Shown: positions 8,945 to 17,667 of the stretch, one piece after another | Position numbering within the stretch: the first letter of the stretch is position 1 | How the letters are laid out: each line of letters starts with the position of its first letter | Virus record (IMG/VR): IMGVR_UViG_3300031227_000017 | Coordinates: 1 to 64,000 of that record | Reading direction: 5' to 3' (one strand) | Source: a virus | Length of the DNA stretch: 64,000 nucleotides | Notes under the pieces: generated by a model | Seen by the model: the letters and a program-made list of their open reading frames with translations, nothing else | Told to the model about the DNA's origin: nothing | Databases searched by the model: none | Translations under genes and position numbers: made by a program

Positions 8945-9993
8945 TTTTCCACCTCAATATCATCTAACTGAATAACGCGATGCTCACGCTCCACCGGCAA
9001 TTTGCTGTCTCGTATACTTATCTCGCCATGTGGCTCGGGATCGAAGAACAGCTCCGCCCCGTTATGCACTACCAACCATCTAATCAGCATGGTGCCAGGG
9101 TCCATGCTCTGCACCAACACGAGCTGATCAGAAATCGGGTAACGCATGCGAACGCTGTATCGTTTATCCGTCACACTGGCAGCTTGTGCGAAGTTCATCG
9201 TGAAGTCGAACTCGCCCAGCGACACTGGCTCATCGTGCAGCCGCATGACAGCAGTGTGTAACGCCTGTAGCACGCATTGGAGCCCAAAATCGTGTGTCTG
9301 CATATTCTGCTGCTGCGCGAACAACACCGTTGACGTAAATGCCGCCTTGGTACTGCTTGGCAACCGCATCCCGTGCGTCTCATGCCCTCTCGCGAAGTTG
9401 GCGGTATTGCCTGACCAATGTCTTGGGATATTACTACGCAACTGGGACGGGTCCATGCCGGTCATGCCGGTAGGTCCGTACCCGGAAGGTCCGTACCCGG
9501 AAGCACCCATAGGGCGATCGTAACCTGAACCACCAGCAGCCGCACCCGGGGAATCAGTACCAGACGAACTATCTCCATGCTCAAATGACCAGTCCTCAGC
9601 ATCGGAGTCAAGGTGGTGTGGTCTAGCCTCTTCCGCAGCAGGCACACCGACAGGCCCAGGCTCGCCTACCTCGCCGGTCGGACAGCCTTCAGGTCCCGAG
9701 GGCTCACCCGCTGCCCTGTCGCGTAACGCGTCCACCGTTGCACTCACCGCGTCGTTGATTTCCGTCATTTGTGACTCCACACCTGTCATCCTATCCGCTA
9801 ACTCATCCGACCTCTGATGCCGCTGCCGCTGCTCCTCTCGTAAATTATCTACCTCTCGCGATCGCGTCTCTATATCTGCCAAATCTGCCAACGCCGCATG
9901 ACTACGCCGTCGCTGTATGCGTATCCGCAACCAGTGATACACGATGAATGCACCGATTACCCATAGACACAGTAAAAATGACGTCAAACTCAC
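8941..9993 (-). CDS. Membrane-anchored coiled-coil protein with C-terminal RVIQLDD tag
   Basis: 350 residues, GTG start with GGGAG upstream. Residues 4-22 form one hydrophobic transmembrane segment followed by an Arg cluster (RIRIQRRR), giving an N-out, C-in anchor. Residues about 35-95 are a coiled coil, 100-200 a Gly/Pro/Ser linker with short repeats (GYGPSGYGPTG), and 215-335 a folded domain. It ends in EREHRVIQLDDIEVEK, a clear copy of the shared tag. First gene after the terminator at 10013. It may tether a phage component to the inner membrane; function otherwise unknown. Confidence 0.75.
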   Translation of the reverse strand: MSLTSFLLCLWVIGAFIVYHWLRIRIQRRRSHAALADLADIETRSREVDNLREEQRQRHQRSDELADRMTGVESQMTEINDAVSATVDALRDRAAGEPSGPEGCPTGEVGEPGPVGVPAAEEARPHHLDSDAEDWSFEHGDSSSGTDSPGAAAGGSGYDRPMGASGYGPSGYGPTGMTGMDPSQLRSNIPRHWSGNTANFARGHETHGMRLPSSTKAAFTSTVLFAQQQNMQTHDFGLQCVLQALHTAVMRLHDEPVSLGEFDFTMNFAQAASVTDKRYSVRMRYPISDQLVLVQSMDPGTMLIRWLVVHNGAELFFDPEPHGEISIRDSKLPVEREHRVIQLDDIEVEK

Positions 9994-10012
9994 TACATTC
10001 TCCCGCTACACG

Positions 10013-10049
10013 AAAAAAGGCGGCCGGGCGCTAAGCCTCAGCCGCCTTT
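10013..10049 (-). terminator. Strong rho-independent terminator after the tubulin gene
   Basis: Minus strand: AAAGGCGGC, a 16-nt loop, GCCGCCTTT and a continuing T-run (six A on the plus strand at 10013-10018). Closes the portal-to-tubulin unit. Confidence 0.9.
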
Positions 10050-10082
10050 CCCTGGCGTCCGATTCATGTTTGATTATCTGAA

Positions 10083-11246
10083 TTATACACCAAGGAAGTC
10101 TGCGACGCTATCCCGGGTCTCCCCGGCTTTCACCGCAAGCTCCTGAAGACGTTCCAACGGCATCGGCAAGTTCCCCACCATTGCGAGAATCTTGATGCCG
10201 TCGCCCCCGCTGGCCGGGTAGACGCCTGGGAACACTGCGGAATCGGCCGGAGTAAGGATACGATTCATCATCTCGGTGCCGTGGTCCAGCACGCCAACCG
10301 TGATAGGCTCCGGCCCGGACCAAGCTGCGCCACTCACGACGTAGATGAGCCCGGCGACGTTGCCCTGGGTGAGATCGATCGTAGCCAACACATTCCGGCG
10401 AAGCTGATCACGGATGGGCGTACTGACGTCGCTCGGCTCCGCCCACTTCGTGATATTGCAAGCTGCAAAGGCCACAATTCCACTGTCCATGATCTTGCTG
10501 AAATCGGCCGGATCGAATGTCGTACCACCCACATCCTCGCTCTCCGTGCCGGCGAGCCGGTTGAAGGTATGGAGGATCTGAGCCGTACTCTGGTTAGATG
10601 CCGGTTTCTCTTGTGGTACTGGCACCTTGGCACCATAGAGCGTTTTGAACTTCTCGTTGTCGATGAAGATCACAGGGCTCACCTTGAGCTTGTTCAGCAC
10701 CTTCGCCGAGTGGAGAATGTTCTTTGCGCTACGCTGGCCTTCGGAGTCCTTTGGCATGGCCATGATGACACCAACACGCGGAGGTCGCTTCTTCTCCTGC
10801 ATGTAGCGCTTGGCTACCTGGACCACCTTAGCGAACGCCCCGGCACCCGTACCGCCCGCCCCAGAGAGGCAGACAAACACGTAATCCGGGTCCTCGCCCC
10901 AGCAGCGCTGGAAGAGATCATAGAGATCCTCGTCCTTATCCGCTACCAGTCGAGCCGCCGTGTGCGGATCTTTACCTGCACCCCGCGCCTGCCCCACATC
11001 GAGCTTGGCGGTGTCCGGGAACGTCTTCAGCTCGGCCAAGTCGGCAATCGCCGTGTTGACCGCACAGACTCGGGTGTACCCGATTTCCTGAAACGTCTTG
11101 GCTATCCGCCCGCCAGCTTGTCCGACACCCACAAACGCGAATTTGTAAGCTACCGGATGATCAAACTTGTCGGCGATAGTCATCCCCGTAGGGCTCTCAG
11201 GAACCTCTGGTAGGTCCCCAATGTTGAGATGGATGTCATCACTCAT
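10083..11246 (-). CDS. FtsZ/tubulin-like GTPase
   Basis: 387 residues. The GTP-binding core is clear: GVGQAGGR at 40-47, CAVNTAIADL (61-70, as in the FtsZ VAINTD segment), LDVGQARGAGKDP, and the tubulin signature SGAGGTGAG (128-136). The T7-loop counterpart is FDPADFSKIM (244-253), with two Asp placed for GTP hydrolysis on the next subunit. This pattern is closer to FtsZ/CetZ than I expect for phage PhuZ; a database search is needed. It ends in DSVADFLGV, faintly like an FtsZ C-terminal peptide. Phage tubulins are known to form filaments that centre phage DNA or carry capsids. Last gene of the portal unit. Confidence 0.9.
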   Translation of the reverse strand: MSDDIHLNIGDLPEVPESPTGMTIADKFDHPVAYKFAFVGVGQAGGRIAKTFQEIGYTRVCAVNTAIADLAELKTFPDTAKLDVGQARGAGKDPHTAARLVADKDEDLYDLFQRCWGEDPDYVFVCLSGAGGTGAGAFAKVVQVAKRYMQEKKRPPRVGVIMAMPKDSEGQRSAKNILHSAKVLNKLKVSPVIFIDNEKFKTLYGAKVPVPQEKPASNQSTAQILHTFNRLAGTESEDVGGTTFDPADFSKIMDSGIVAFAACNITKWAEPSDVSTPIRDQLRRNVLATIDLTQGNVAGLIYVVSGAAWSGPEPITVGVLDHGTEMMNRILTPADSAVFPGVYPASGGDGIKILAMVGNLPMPLERLQELAVKAGETRDSVADFLGV

Positions 11247-11266
11247 AATATCACTGGACTCCCTGG

Positions 11267-11809
11267 TTACTCCGGGACCGATGCGATCTGGGTAAGGTCA
11301 AACCCGTCGTCCTCGGCACCAGCATTTTCATCCTGAACGTCGTCGGCTGCCATCTTGTTGAGCTCTACGACGACCTCATTGTACAGAGGCAGATTCGCCG
11401 ATTGCAGCTCGACCAGAGCTGTATTGTAATCATCCGCACCCATTGATGCAAGGCTTTCCGCCGTGACGCGAGCCTGCGAAGGCCTCTCCGAGATGGTGGA
11501 ATCGCCGAGTTGTAGCTCGGCAGTGCCGGCCTGCGCCGGCGCGGGGTCCTGCGTGGCAGGTCTCGCGACGGTTGCCGCAACCTCGGCCGTCACGACCGGA
11601 TCGATGACAATCGCCGGCTCCGGCAACGGCTCCGGTGTCGGTGACGGTGGAGCAACCACAGCCGCCGCAACAGGCTCCTTGGGAAAATGATTCGCGACAG
11701 GCAACGCCCTGGGTTTCGCACCCGCGACGCCGACTGGCGTGAAATTCTTCTGTGAAGACGGTGGCGGCTCTCTGTCCCGCAGTCGCTTACGGTACTTGAT
11801 TTGACTCAT
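11267..11809 (-). CDS. Pro/Ala-rich protein encoded just before the tubulin
   Basis: 180 residues. A basic N-terminus (KYRKRLRDR) is followed by a Pro/Ala/Val-rich disordered middle (25-110) and an acidic, helical C-terminal 65 residues. No recognised domain. Its position 20 bp upstream of the FtsZ-like gene makes it a candidate filament adaptor or regulator, by context only. Confidence 0.65.
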   Translation of the reverse strand: MSQIKYRKRLRDREPPPSSQKNFTPVGVAGAKPRALPVANHFPKEPVAAAVVAPPSPTPEPLPEPAIVIDPVVTAEVAATVARPATQDPAPAQAGTAELQLGDSTISERPSQARVTAESLASMGADDYNTALVELQSANLPLYNEVVVELNKMAADDVQDENAGAEDDGFDLTQIASVPE

Positions 11810-11823
11810 CGCTAAATCTCCTT

Positions 11824-12876
11824 TTAAGCAAATATCCGTCGAATATTAGACCCAAAGGTCTCACGACGGAGGTGAAGGCCCTTCGACACGCTTTGCTGCA
11901 ACGAATACAGCCGCTCCGTGTCTAAGGCGTCATTCCGAAATACATCATCCATGAGAGCATAATCAGGAGCAGCACAAGGCAACCCTATATTATTCTTCTC
12001 TTCGGACGTGTCAACCAGAATCCCGTGAACACCGTTCACAAACATCTCGGACATCGGCTGACAGTTAAATGTCACAACAGGTGTCCCCATTGTCACCGAT
12101 AACAGCCCTACCATACAAGTGCTTTCCCAGTGTGTTGGCCAGAAAGTTACATCATGCTGACGGAAGAGCAGCGGCCGGGACGCTGGATGCACCCCCTTAT
12201 ATAATGAAAGTCGACCCGGGAATTGCTTCTTCAATTGCTTCAGTAAGCGCTTCCCAGGCGACGCAATTGTTGACGAATTATAAACCACGCTGAGCGAGGC
12301 TTTCGGACATCCCTCTAAGGCTCGTCCGGCCACTTCCAGGGCTGTCAATTCTACACGCCTCGCCACGCCGTCGTATATCGGCATGAGTATCTTTGGTGCG
12401 GTCGGCTGGTAGTCCTGCGGCTTCTTGCAGATTGGCAAACCCACGTCCCAAGGAACCACAACCACGTTATCCAGTTTCCATTGATAGCCGAGAAACTGTG
12501 CCGCCGCCATCGTTGGCGCGATCACCATGTCAGCTGCCTGTAAGGCTGCCCGGTCAGCTACCCGCGACTCCATGCTCAGCTCATGCCACAGCACAAAAAT
12601 ACATGTGCGACGCTGCTGTTTCTTCGCATACTTGACTTGCTGCGGGTGCGGGATACTCGTCCACAAGACGATGTCGCACTGTTGCAGCCACTTCGTAAAT
12701 TTAAGGTCACGGCTTCGCCGAACCTGTGCATCCCACTTGTTCGACACGCGACGCGGTGTGTCAGTCATTGTTAATATCGACACGTCATGCCCATGTGCGA
12801 CAGCCGAATCCGCAATGCGTAATCCTGCATAAGTCGCTTCATGAAAACAGTAACGGGTACAGATGCCTAGATTCAC
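11824..12876 (-). CDS. Glycosyltransferase, GT4-like (GT-B fold)
   Basis: 350 residues, the length of a compact GT-B enzyme. N-terminal Rossmann half: residues 1-170, with the Gly-rich acceptor loop replaced by ATYAGLR. C-terminal half: WPTHWESTCMVGLLSVTMGTPVVTF, the GT4 nucleotide-sugar motif with Glu before the helix and GTPVV after, then EMFVNGVHGILV. It probably transfers a sugar from a nucleotide-sugar donor; acceptor unknown. 3 bp from the GT2-like gene upstream, in the portal unit. Confidence 0.8.
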   Translation of the reverse strand: MNLGICTRYCFHEATYAGLRIADSAVAHGHDVSILTMTDTPRRVSNKWDAQVRRSRDLKFTKWLQQCDIVLWTSIPHPQQVKYAKKQQRRTCIFVLWHELSMESRVADRAALQAADMVIAPTMAAAQFLGYQWKLDNVVVVPWDVGLPICKKPQDYQPTAPKILMPIYDGVARRVELTALEVAGRALEGCPKASLSVVYNSSTIASPGKRLLKQLKKQFPGRLSLYKGVHPASRPLLFRQHDVTFWPTHWESTCMVGLLSVTMGTPVVTFNCQPMSEMFVNGVHGILVDTSEEKNNIGLPCAAPDYALMDDVFRNDALDTERLYSLQQSVSKGLHLRRETFGSNIRRIFA

Positions 12877-12879
12877 AGC

Positions 12880-13716
12880 TCAACCCTTGAAAGCCTTCAC
12901 ACTATCTGCCATAGCGTACGGGGGATTGACATAAAAACCAATGCGACCCTTGGAGCCCCGATGCCACGTGCGTCGAGGACGTACCAATGAAACCACACCA
13001 AAATGCTGACACACAAACGGCACCAATAACCCTGCCCAGAGTCCGTTCCGCGATGCTGCTTTCTTCAATTGATCATCAAACTTCTGTTTTGTATTATGCT
13101 TGCGCCTGAAGAAATTATCAAGCGTAGTAAACCCTTCCCGTGTTACGTACAAACACTGCGCGGTGATCCCGCCCTCGCGCACACGCTGCTTATCGCAGTT
13201 CTTTATTTTCTTGTTCAGATGCAGTCCCGAGAGGATTGCCAGCGGTTTAGCGAATAATAACTCATCCGCCGCCACCTGCGTCAAGCGTTCGTACCAATCC
13301 TCTTTGAATATCACATCATCTTGTAGCAAGATGACCCCAGGAGCATCAGGATATTTGTCGAACATGCGACAGACAGCTTGGCAGGACGCATTGACCACGC
13401 CAGCCGGCTTCTTCCCTAGCCGCACGACACCGACACGTCCACGCAATCCTACAGGTGGCTTCGCACTTTTGTTGATTACGTCAAGCCCCAACTTCTTCCA
13501 CATGGCATGTTGTGGCCACTTGTGTTCCGACCCTGTCCCTCGGGCGGTAGTGTAGTACGTTCGGGCCTCCGTGGTGTCGCTGGCATCATCAAACACAGTC
13601 AGCGGCACAGCTTCAGGAAGCCGTGTCGCCGACAATGATCGTAAGGTCACGTCAAGGTAATGAATACGGTTACGTGATATGATGCCAATCGGCACCAGTT
13701 TACCAACTTCTGCCAA
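12880..13716 (-). CDS. Glycosyltransferase, GT2-like (GT-A fold)
   Basis: 278 residues. The N-terminus PIGIISRNRIHYLDVTLRSL is the usual GT-A entry strand and helix, followed by VFDDASD and a metal-binding acidic motif LLQDDVIF. A basic patch follows. Donor and acceptor cannot be told. Being directly downstream of the portal-like gene, it might act on virion proteins or the host envelope; this is inference. Confidence 0.8.
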   Translation of the reverse strand: MAEVGKLVPIGIISRNRIHYLDVTLRSLSATRLPEAVPLTVFDDASDTTEARTYYTTARGTGSEHKWPQHAMWKKLGLDVINKSAKPPVGLRGRVGVVRLGKKPAGVVNASCQAVCRMFDKYPDAPGVILLQDDVIFKEDWYERLTQVAADELLFAKPLAILSGLHLNKKIKNCDKQRVREGGITAQCLYVTREGFTTLDNFFRRKHNTKQKFDDQLKKAASRNGLWAGLLVPFVCQHFGVVSLVRPRRTWHRGSKGRIGFYVNPPYAMADSVKAFKG

Positions 13717-13726
13717 TTCTCTGCTC

Positions 13727-15844
13727 CTAGTTTAAGTCGATAAACCTGCTCTGCTTACCGAATTCCCGTTGAATGTCCGCTTCCTTCCTTCCGTGATACC
13801 ACGCCATGAGCTGCTGCTCCGCGGAGGAGACGTCTCTTGGCGTGTTCTCCTCCAGCACTCGCAACACGGGATTGTCGACCGCCGCGGCCTGCTTCCCATA
13901 CTGCTGCTGCAACACCATCTCTCGCCCTTGCAGTGACGCGTCTCGTTTGATCTCGTCCATCTGGGACTTGACCAACGCATGAATCGTCGGATCTTCCTGC
14001 TTGAGCTGAATGAGGAAGGAATCCTTCTGTGACTCTGGCATGGCTATGGCCTGCTGGGCCAACGTGGACGCCGTGGTATTCATCTCCTCGACAGACTGTG
14101 GCTTGTTAGGCAGCAATGGCTGCCCGGCCATGAACGCATACACGGCACCCTGCGGGCCTTGCGGCTGACCCATAGCGCCCATCGGCGGAGCAGGCTGCCC
14201 ACCCGGGGCAGGTGCGGCTGGAGCGCCACCGCCCGGCATCGCGCCGGGCATTCCCTGCATGGCTGGCATCTGCCCACCCGCGGCTGCCGGATCTCCACCA
14301 GGAGGTGGTTGAGGCAGTGCCATCTCATCCATGACGGCTGACTGCTCCATCTCTTCCTGCATATCCTGCGTGGCCTCGGCCGTGATCCGTTCTTCTTCCA
14401 GCTTGCGTCGCTCTTCTTCGGCGTACTCGATGCCGACGCTGGCGAGCCCGGTGGTTCGACTGACCTGTCCACCCATCATGAGCTGGAGCTTGGCCATCTG
14501 ACGATTCAAGTCGTCCGCATGGGTGACCCGCTGCAATCGAGCGTTCACAGGTTCCCACGACATGACTTGACTGATCTTATCAACGAGCTTGTTGAGGAAG
14601 CGATTCAGATTATGTACGAGGTGACTCCAGTTGGCCTCAAACAGCCGCAGCGCGGCTGGAGCCGACTGAACGCTCAATGAGCCCTTGTAGAGCTCCACAG
14701 GGATACCGATGGACGTCAGCAGCGTATCCATGCCCAATTCCAGCAAGTCCTTCGGAGCGAGCTGTGTAGCGTCACCACCGAGGGCCTGATAATCGATCGG
14801 GAACGGCAAGATGTTCCAGCGAGCTGGATCTCGTCGCCGCTGCTTGAGCATGTTATTCACACGCCCTGTGAACGACCCGAGATTGATGCTTAGGACTGGG
14901 TCATTGACCTCGCCACCCTGGCCTGGGCGTGGCTGCGGAGTGATCACGCGGAACGGGATCACGTAATCCAAGGCGATCGCTTCATTGTAGCGATGAAGCA
15001 CCTGGACGTACCACGCCTGTCGGAAGTTGGCCAGCACACGCGAAATACCCCAGCCGCGATTTCTCACGCCGGCCAAGGCTTGTTCTTTCATGTGGTAGAC
15101 AACGTCGTTGTCAAACAGCAAGGCCTGATTATTCTGCACGGCCTCGACGATCTCCCAACTGGCCCGCTCCAGATGGAACAGATGACCCTTGCGCACCAGA
15201 TTCTGGTAATCCTCGGGGATTCGCCAGATGAACGACGCGTCGTCCGTGTGCGGGTCCCACAGCACGTCTATCTCGTGTGGGTTCCATCGTTTGATCTTGA
15301 TCTGGCCATTCTCGCCAGATCGACGATCGATATGCTCCCAGGCCCCTGTGTAATCACACTCGGGACATTTCGCGTTGAACTGATACCCAGTCCACGAGAA
15401 ATTGAACATGTCCGTGTTGTAAACTCGCTTCAGCGGTAACTCCAGCCCGCAGTCGGGGCAGGCAAGATACCTGCGGAATGGGACCAGCAGACTGGTGAAG
15501 CTGTTACCGTATACCAGATAGTCCAGAGCGACGGTGGCCAGCACGTCCTTGATACCCAGGGTATCGTTGAGGAAATCCTCGTACTTCTTCTTCTCCTCGC
15601 GGCCGATCCGTTCATCTCCGTCACCCGCTGACACGATCTCAATGTCGGTCAGGAAGTATGAGATGATCCGAGCAAGCGCAGAACGATATGGCCCATTGGC
15701 CATAGCGATATACTCACACCAGCGTAATGCGTCCCTGATAGTCGTGGGCATGGCCGTGGAGGCCACATCACAAAACGGGTCAGGAAAACGATCGTCAGCG
15801 TGCGTATTACTCCCTTGTGTGGGAGAACTAAATAGGTTGGCCAT
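13727..15844 (-). CDS. Portal-like protein with zinc-ribbon insertion and tagged C-terminus
   Basis: 705 residues. The portal call rests on order and local features rather than a unique motif: an N-terminal helical region, YLVYGNSFTSL, a long middle domain and the segment TSIGIPVELYKGSLS before LRLFEANWSHLVHNLNRFLNKLV, typical of portal wing/stem regions. Unusually, residues about 128-170 carry two CPxC pairs (CPDC, CPEC), a zinc ribbon. The tail (about 500-590) is Met/Pro/Gly-rich, then helical, and ends in KQSRFIDLN, matching the shared tag. Portals form the dodecameric DNA gate at one capsid vertex. Confidence 0.65.
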   Translation of the reverse strand: MANLFSSPTQGSNTHADDRFPDPFCDVASTAMPTTIRDALRWCEYIAMANGPYRSALARIISYFLTDIEIVSAGDGDERIGREEKKKYEDFLNDTLGIKDVLATVALDYLVYGNSFTSLLVPFRRYLACPDCGLELPLKRVYNTDMFNFSWTGYQFNAKCPECDYTGAWEHIDRRSGENGQIKIKRWNPHEIDVLWDPHTDDASFIWRIPEDYQNLVRKGHLFHLERASWEIVEAVQNNQALLFDNDVVYHMKEQALAGVRNRGWGISRVLANFRQAWYVQVLHRYNEAIALDYVIPFRVITPQPRPGQGGEVNDPVLSINLGSFTGRVNNMLKQRRRDPARWNILPFPIDYQALGGDATQLAPKDLLELGMDTLLTSIGIPVELYKGSLSVQSAPAALRLFEANWSHLVHNLNRFLNKLVDKISQVMSWEPVNARLQRVTHADDLNRQMAKLQLMMGGQVSRTTGLASVGIEYAEEERRKLEEERITAEATQDMQEEMEQSAVMDEMALPQPPPGGDPAAAGGQMPAMQGMPGAMPGGGAPAAPAPGGQPAPPMGAMGQPQGPQGAVYAFMAGQPLLPNKPQSVEEMNTTASTLAQQAIAMPESQKDSFLIQLKQEDPTIHALVKSQMDEIKRDASLQGREMVLQQQYGKQAAAVDNPVLRVLEENTPRDVSSAEQQLMAWYHGRKEADIQREFGKQSRFIDLN

Positions 15845-15866
15845 CCCTAGCTCCTGGATATATTTT

Positions 15867-15881
15867 GGTACTTAGGAACCA
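15867..15881 (+). repeat. Dispersed 15-bp motif, copy 2 (diverged)
   Basis: GGTACTTAGGAACCA, one mismatch to the consensus, covering the stop codon of the small gene at 15872. Confidence 0.7.
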
Positions 15882-16048
15882 GATGGGTCGACGCGTCCCG
15901 CCACTTGATCCGCCAAGCGATGTGTCACGTCGTCATCCAGATTCTGGGTCTGTGAAGCTGCGGTAGCCTGCTTTTCTCCTGGTCGTTGGACATTCCGATC
16001 TTCGACATCGGGTGTCTGACCCGGCTCTACAACGGCTCGCTTTTCCAT
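15872..16048 (-). CDS. Small polar protein before the portal
   Basis: 58 residues from ATG 16048, preceded by AGAAGGAGG; the longer frame from 16114 overlaps the upstream gene and has no ribosome site. Highly polar (Glu, Arg, Gln, Asp), no Cys, probably disordered or a short helix. Function unknown. Confidence 0.65.
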   Translation of the reverse strand: MEKRAVVEPGQTPDVEDRNVQRPGEKQATAASQTQNLDDDVTHRLADQVAGRVDPSGS

Positions 16049-16068
16049 CGGCGTACCCTCCTTCTGGG

Positions 16069-17190
16069 TTACTCTGGCGGCAGCGCACCGGTTTCCGTGA
16101 TCATCAGAGTACAATGCTCCAAATGACCAACGGCGTACTGCACACCCGTTGTTTGTACCCGATAAACCTCCTCCGTACCAGTGACATTCATGGCCAACGG
16201 TGGAGGATTATCACTTTCGGCCACCGGCGGGAACCACCGAGGCCCCTGGTATCGATTGTCGTAAACGAGAATGATAAATCCAGGCTGCACGATCACGTCA
16301 TGGTAATACGCCCTGTTCGTGCCATACCCTTCCATCTCGAAGACGACCTCGATCGTCGGCTGCGCCGGCCCTGCCTGAGCGCGAGAACCAGCTGGGGCTT
16401 CGTCACGCAGATCGATTGCCCTGAGCTCACGAGTGGGTTCGGGTGCTGGCGGCTGCTGGTTAAAGGCTGCCAGAGGAGCTACACGGCGCTGCGGGGCTGC
16501 GTGGGCCGCGGTTTGAAGCGTTGGAGCAGGAATCTCCTGCTGTACCGCAGGTTGCGGTGCAAACTGTTGTACAGCCACAGGTTGCTGTGCCTGCGGCGGC
16601 ATCGGTTGAACGGGTTGTGCAACATACGGCTGCACGGGCTGCTGTGATTGATGGTGCATAACCGGTTGCTGTGCAACAGGTTGAGCCATCTCAAGCGGCT
16701 GCTCTTGCAACGCCGGGCCTGCCCCCGCGACAGTTGCGGCGATACCGTGCATGGTTGCCGCCCCTCGCAGTCGCAACGTCTCGATGCTCGTCGGTTCCGG
16801 TGTGACGTCGCGGGCCATAGCGATCCCAGCGGCCACAGTCTGCTGATTGATGTCGCCAAGCCGGACGCGTGAGCTCTGCCCGGCAATATGCGGATCAATC
16901 ACGACCTCGATGTCGCTGGTTACGTGTGGGGACGTGCCCTGAGGGATGCCTCCCATCGTGGAACGTGGGATAATGGTACCATTCAACCCTGCGGGTCCGG
17001 GTCGCATTACGCCTGTCACAGGCGTGCCAGCAGCCGTACGCTCACCCGCGGCTGGGCGGTACCCATATTGCGTCTCAGGCGTAACAGGTCGGCCGGTGTC
17101 ACGCTGGGGTAGAGGCTGTGCATCTCCATAGCCTCCGGTCTCTCCGTCGAAAAACGGGTCCAGCTGCACAATCCTATTGCGTTCTGTCAT
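16069..17190 (-). CDS. N-terminally tagged (RNRIVQLD) protein with Gln/Pro linker
   Basis: 373 residues from ATG 17190, chosen because AGAAAGG lies seven bases upstream (ATG at 17196 is too close). Residues 3-11 are ERNRIVQLDPFF, the shared tag. There is a polar stretch to 130, a Gln/Pro-rich linker (about 165-255) and a folded C-terminal domain (about 280-365) with aromatic beta strands. First gene of the portal-tubulin unit. Function unknown; possibly structural. Confidence 0.7.
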   Translation of the reverse strand: MTERNRIVQLDPFFDGETGGYGDAQPLPQRDTGRPVTPETQYGYRPAAGERTAAGTPVTGVMRPGPAGLNGTIIPRSTMGGIPQGTSPHVTSDIEVVIDPHIAGQSSRVRLGDINQQTVAAGIAMARDVTPEPTSIETLRLRGAATMHGIAATVAGAGPALQEQPLEMAQPVAQQPVMHHQSQQPVQPYVAQPVQPMPPQAQQPVAVQQFAPQPAVQQEIPAPTLQTAAHAAPQRRVAPLAAFNQQPPAPEPTRELRAIDLRDEAPAGSRAQAGPAQPTIEVVFEMEGYGTNRAYYHDVIVQPGFIILVYDNRYQGPRWFPPVAESDNPPPLAMNVTGTEEVYRVQTTGVQYAVGHLEHCTLMITETGALPPE

Positions 17191-17226
17191 TATCATACCT
17201 TTCTGCGATTACACTGCTTATCTGCT

Positions 17227-17259
17227 CTGACGGGTAACAACTATAGCTTACCCCGTCAG
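17227..17259. promoter_or_regulatory. Inverted repeat over a TATAGT box
   Basis: CTGACGGGTAA and TTACCCCGTCAG form an 11-bp inverted repeat (one bulged base) around a 10-base centre that reads GCTATAGTTG on the minus strand. A TATAGT box between operator-like arms, upstream of the 17190 start and after a terminator, fits the promoter/operator of the portal-tubulin unit. No good -35 is seen (TTTCGT at 16 bp is weak). An mRNA hairpin is the alternative. Confidence 0.45.
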
Positions 17260-17290
17260 CCACGAAAGGGCAACAGGGCTTCCAATAGCT

Positions 17291-17334
17291 AAAAAAAAGT
17301 CTACGACCGACCCGGGGTCACCCCCGAGCCGATC
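17291..17334 (-). terminator. Rho-independent terminator
   Basis: 13-bp GC-rich stem with a few G-T pairs (17322-17334 with 17305-17317), 4-nt loop, then TAGAC and eight T on the minus strand. Ends the long array coming from higher coordinates. Confidence 0.85.
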
Positions 17335-17343
17335 GCACACGTA

Positions 17344-17667
17344 TCATTCCCATGAATCGGGAGCTAGTCCTGGGACCACTCCAGCATCCACAAGTGTCAA
17401 TCTCGGAACGCGGAAAAACAACACACCAACGCTGTCAAGCCCGTGTGAAAAATTACACAGTGCATCGGCCTGGGCTGGTTGAACCAGCACAAACCCACGG
17501 GCGTGGGCCTCGGCATGCGTATCGAAGTCCTCGACAACACAGGCTACCAGTGCCATTCGGCGACCGGGCCATCGCGGTAACACCCGCGGTTTGCCATCAT
17601 ACCGTGCGAGCCACGACTCTACCGGCTCGGCGCCGGTATTGAGTTCGTAGTTAGACGGTGACTTCAT
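17344..17667 (-). CDS. Small unknown protein
   Basis: 107 residues from ATG 17667, inside the end of the previous gene and preceded by AGGAG. The longer frame reaching 18084 is only a shadow of the 17651 gene. Mixed alpha/beta, one acidic loop, no recognised motif. Last gene before the terminator at 17291. Confidence 0.65.
   Translation of the reverse strand: MKSPSNYELNTGAEPVESWLARYDGKPRVLPRWPGRRMALVACVVEDFDTHAEAHARGFVLVQPAQADALCNFSHGLDSVGVLFFRVPRLTLVDAGVVPGLAPDSWE

Noticed and set aside
10281-11213. 310-residue plus-strand frame
   Set aside because: Antisense to the FtsZ-like gene, whose GTPase motifs are unmistakable.
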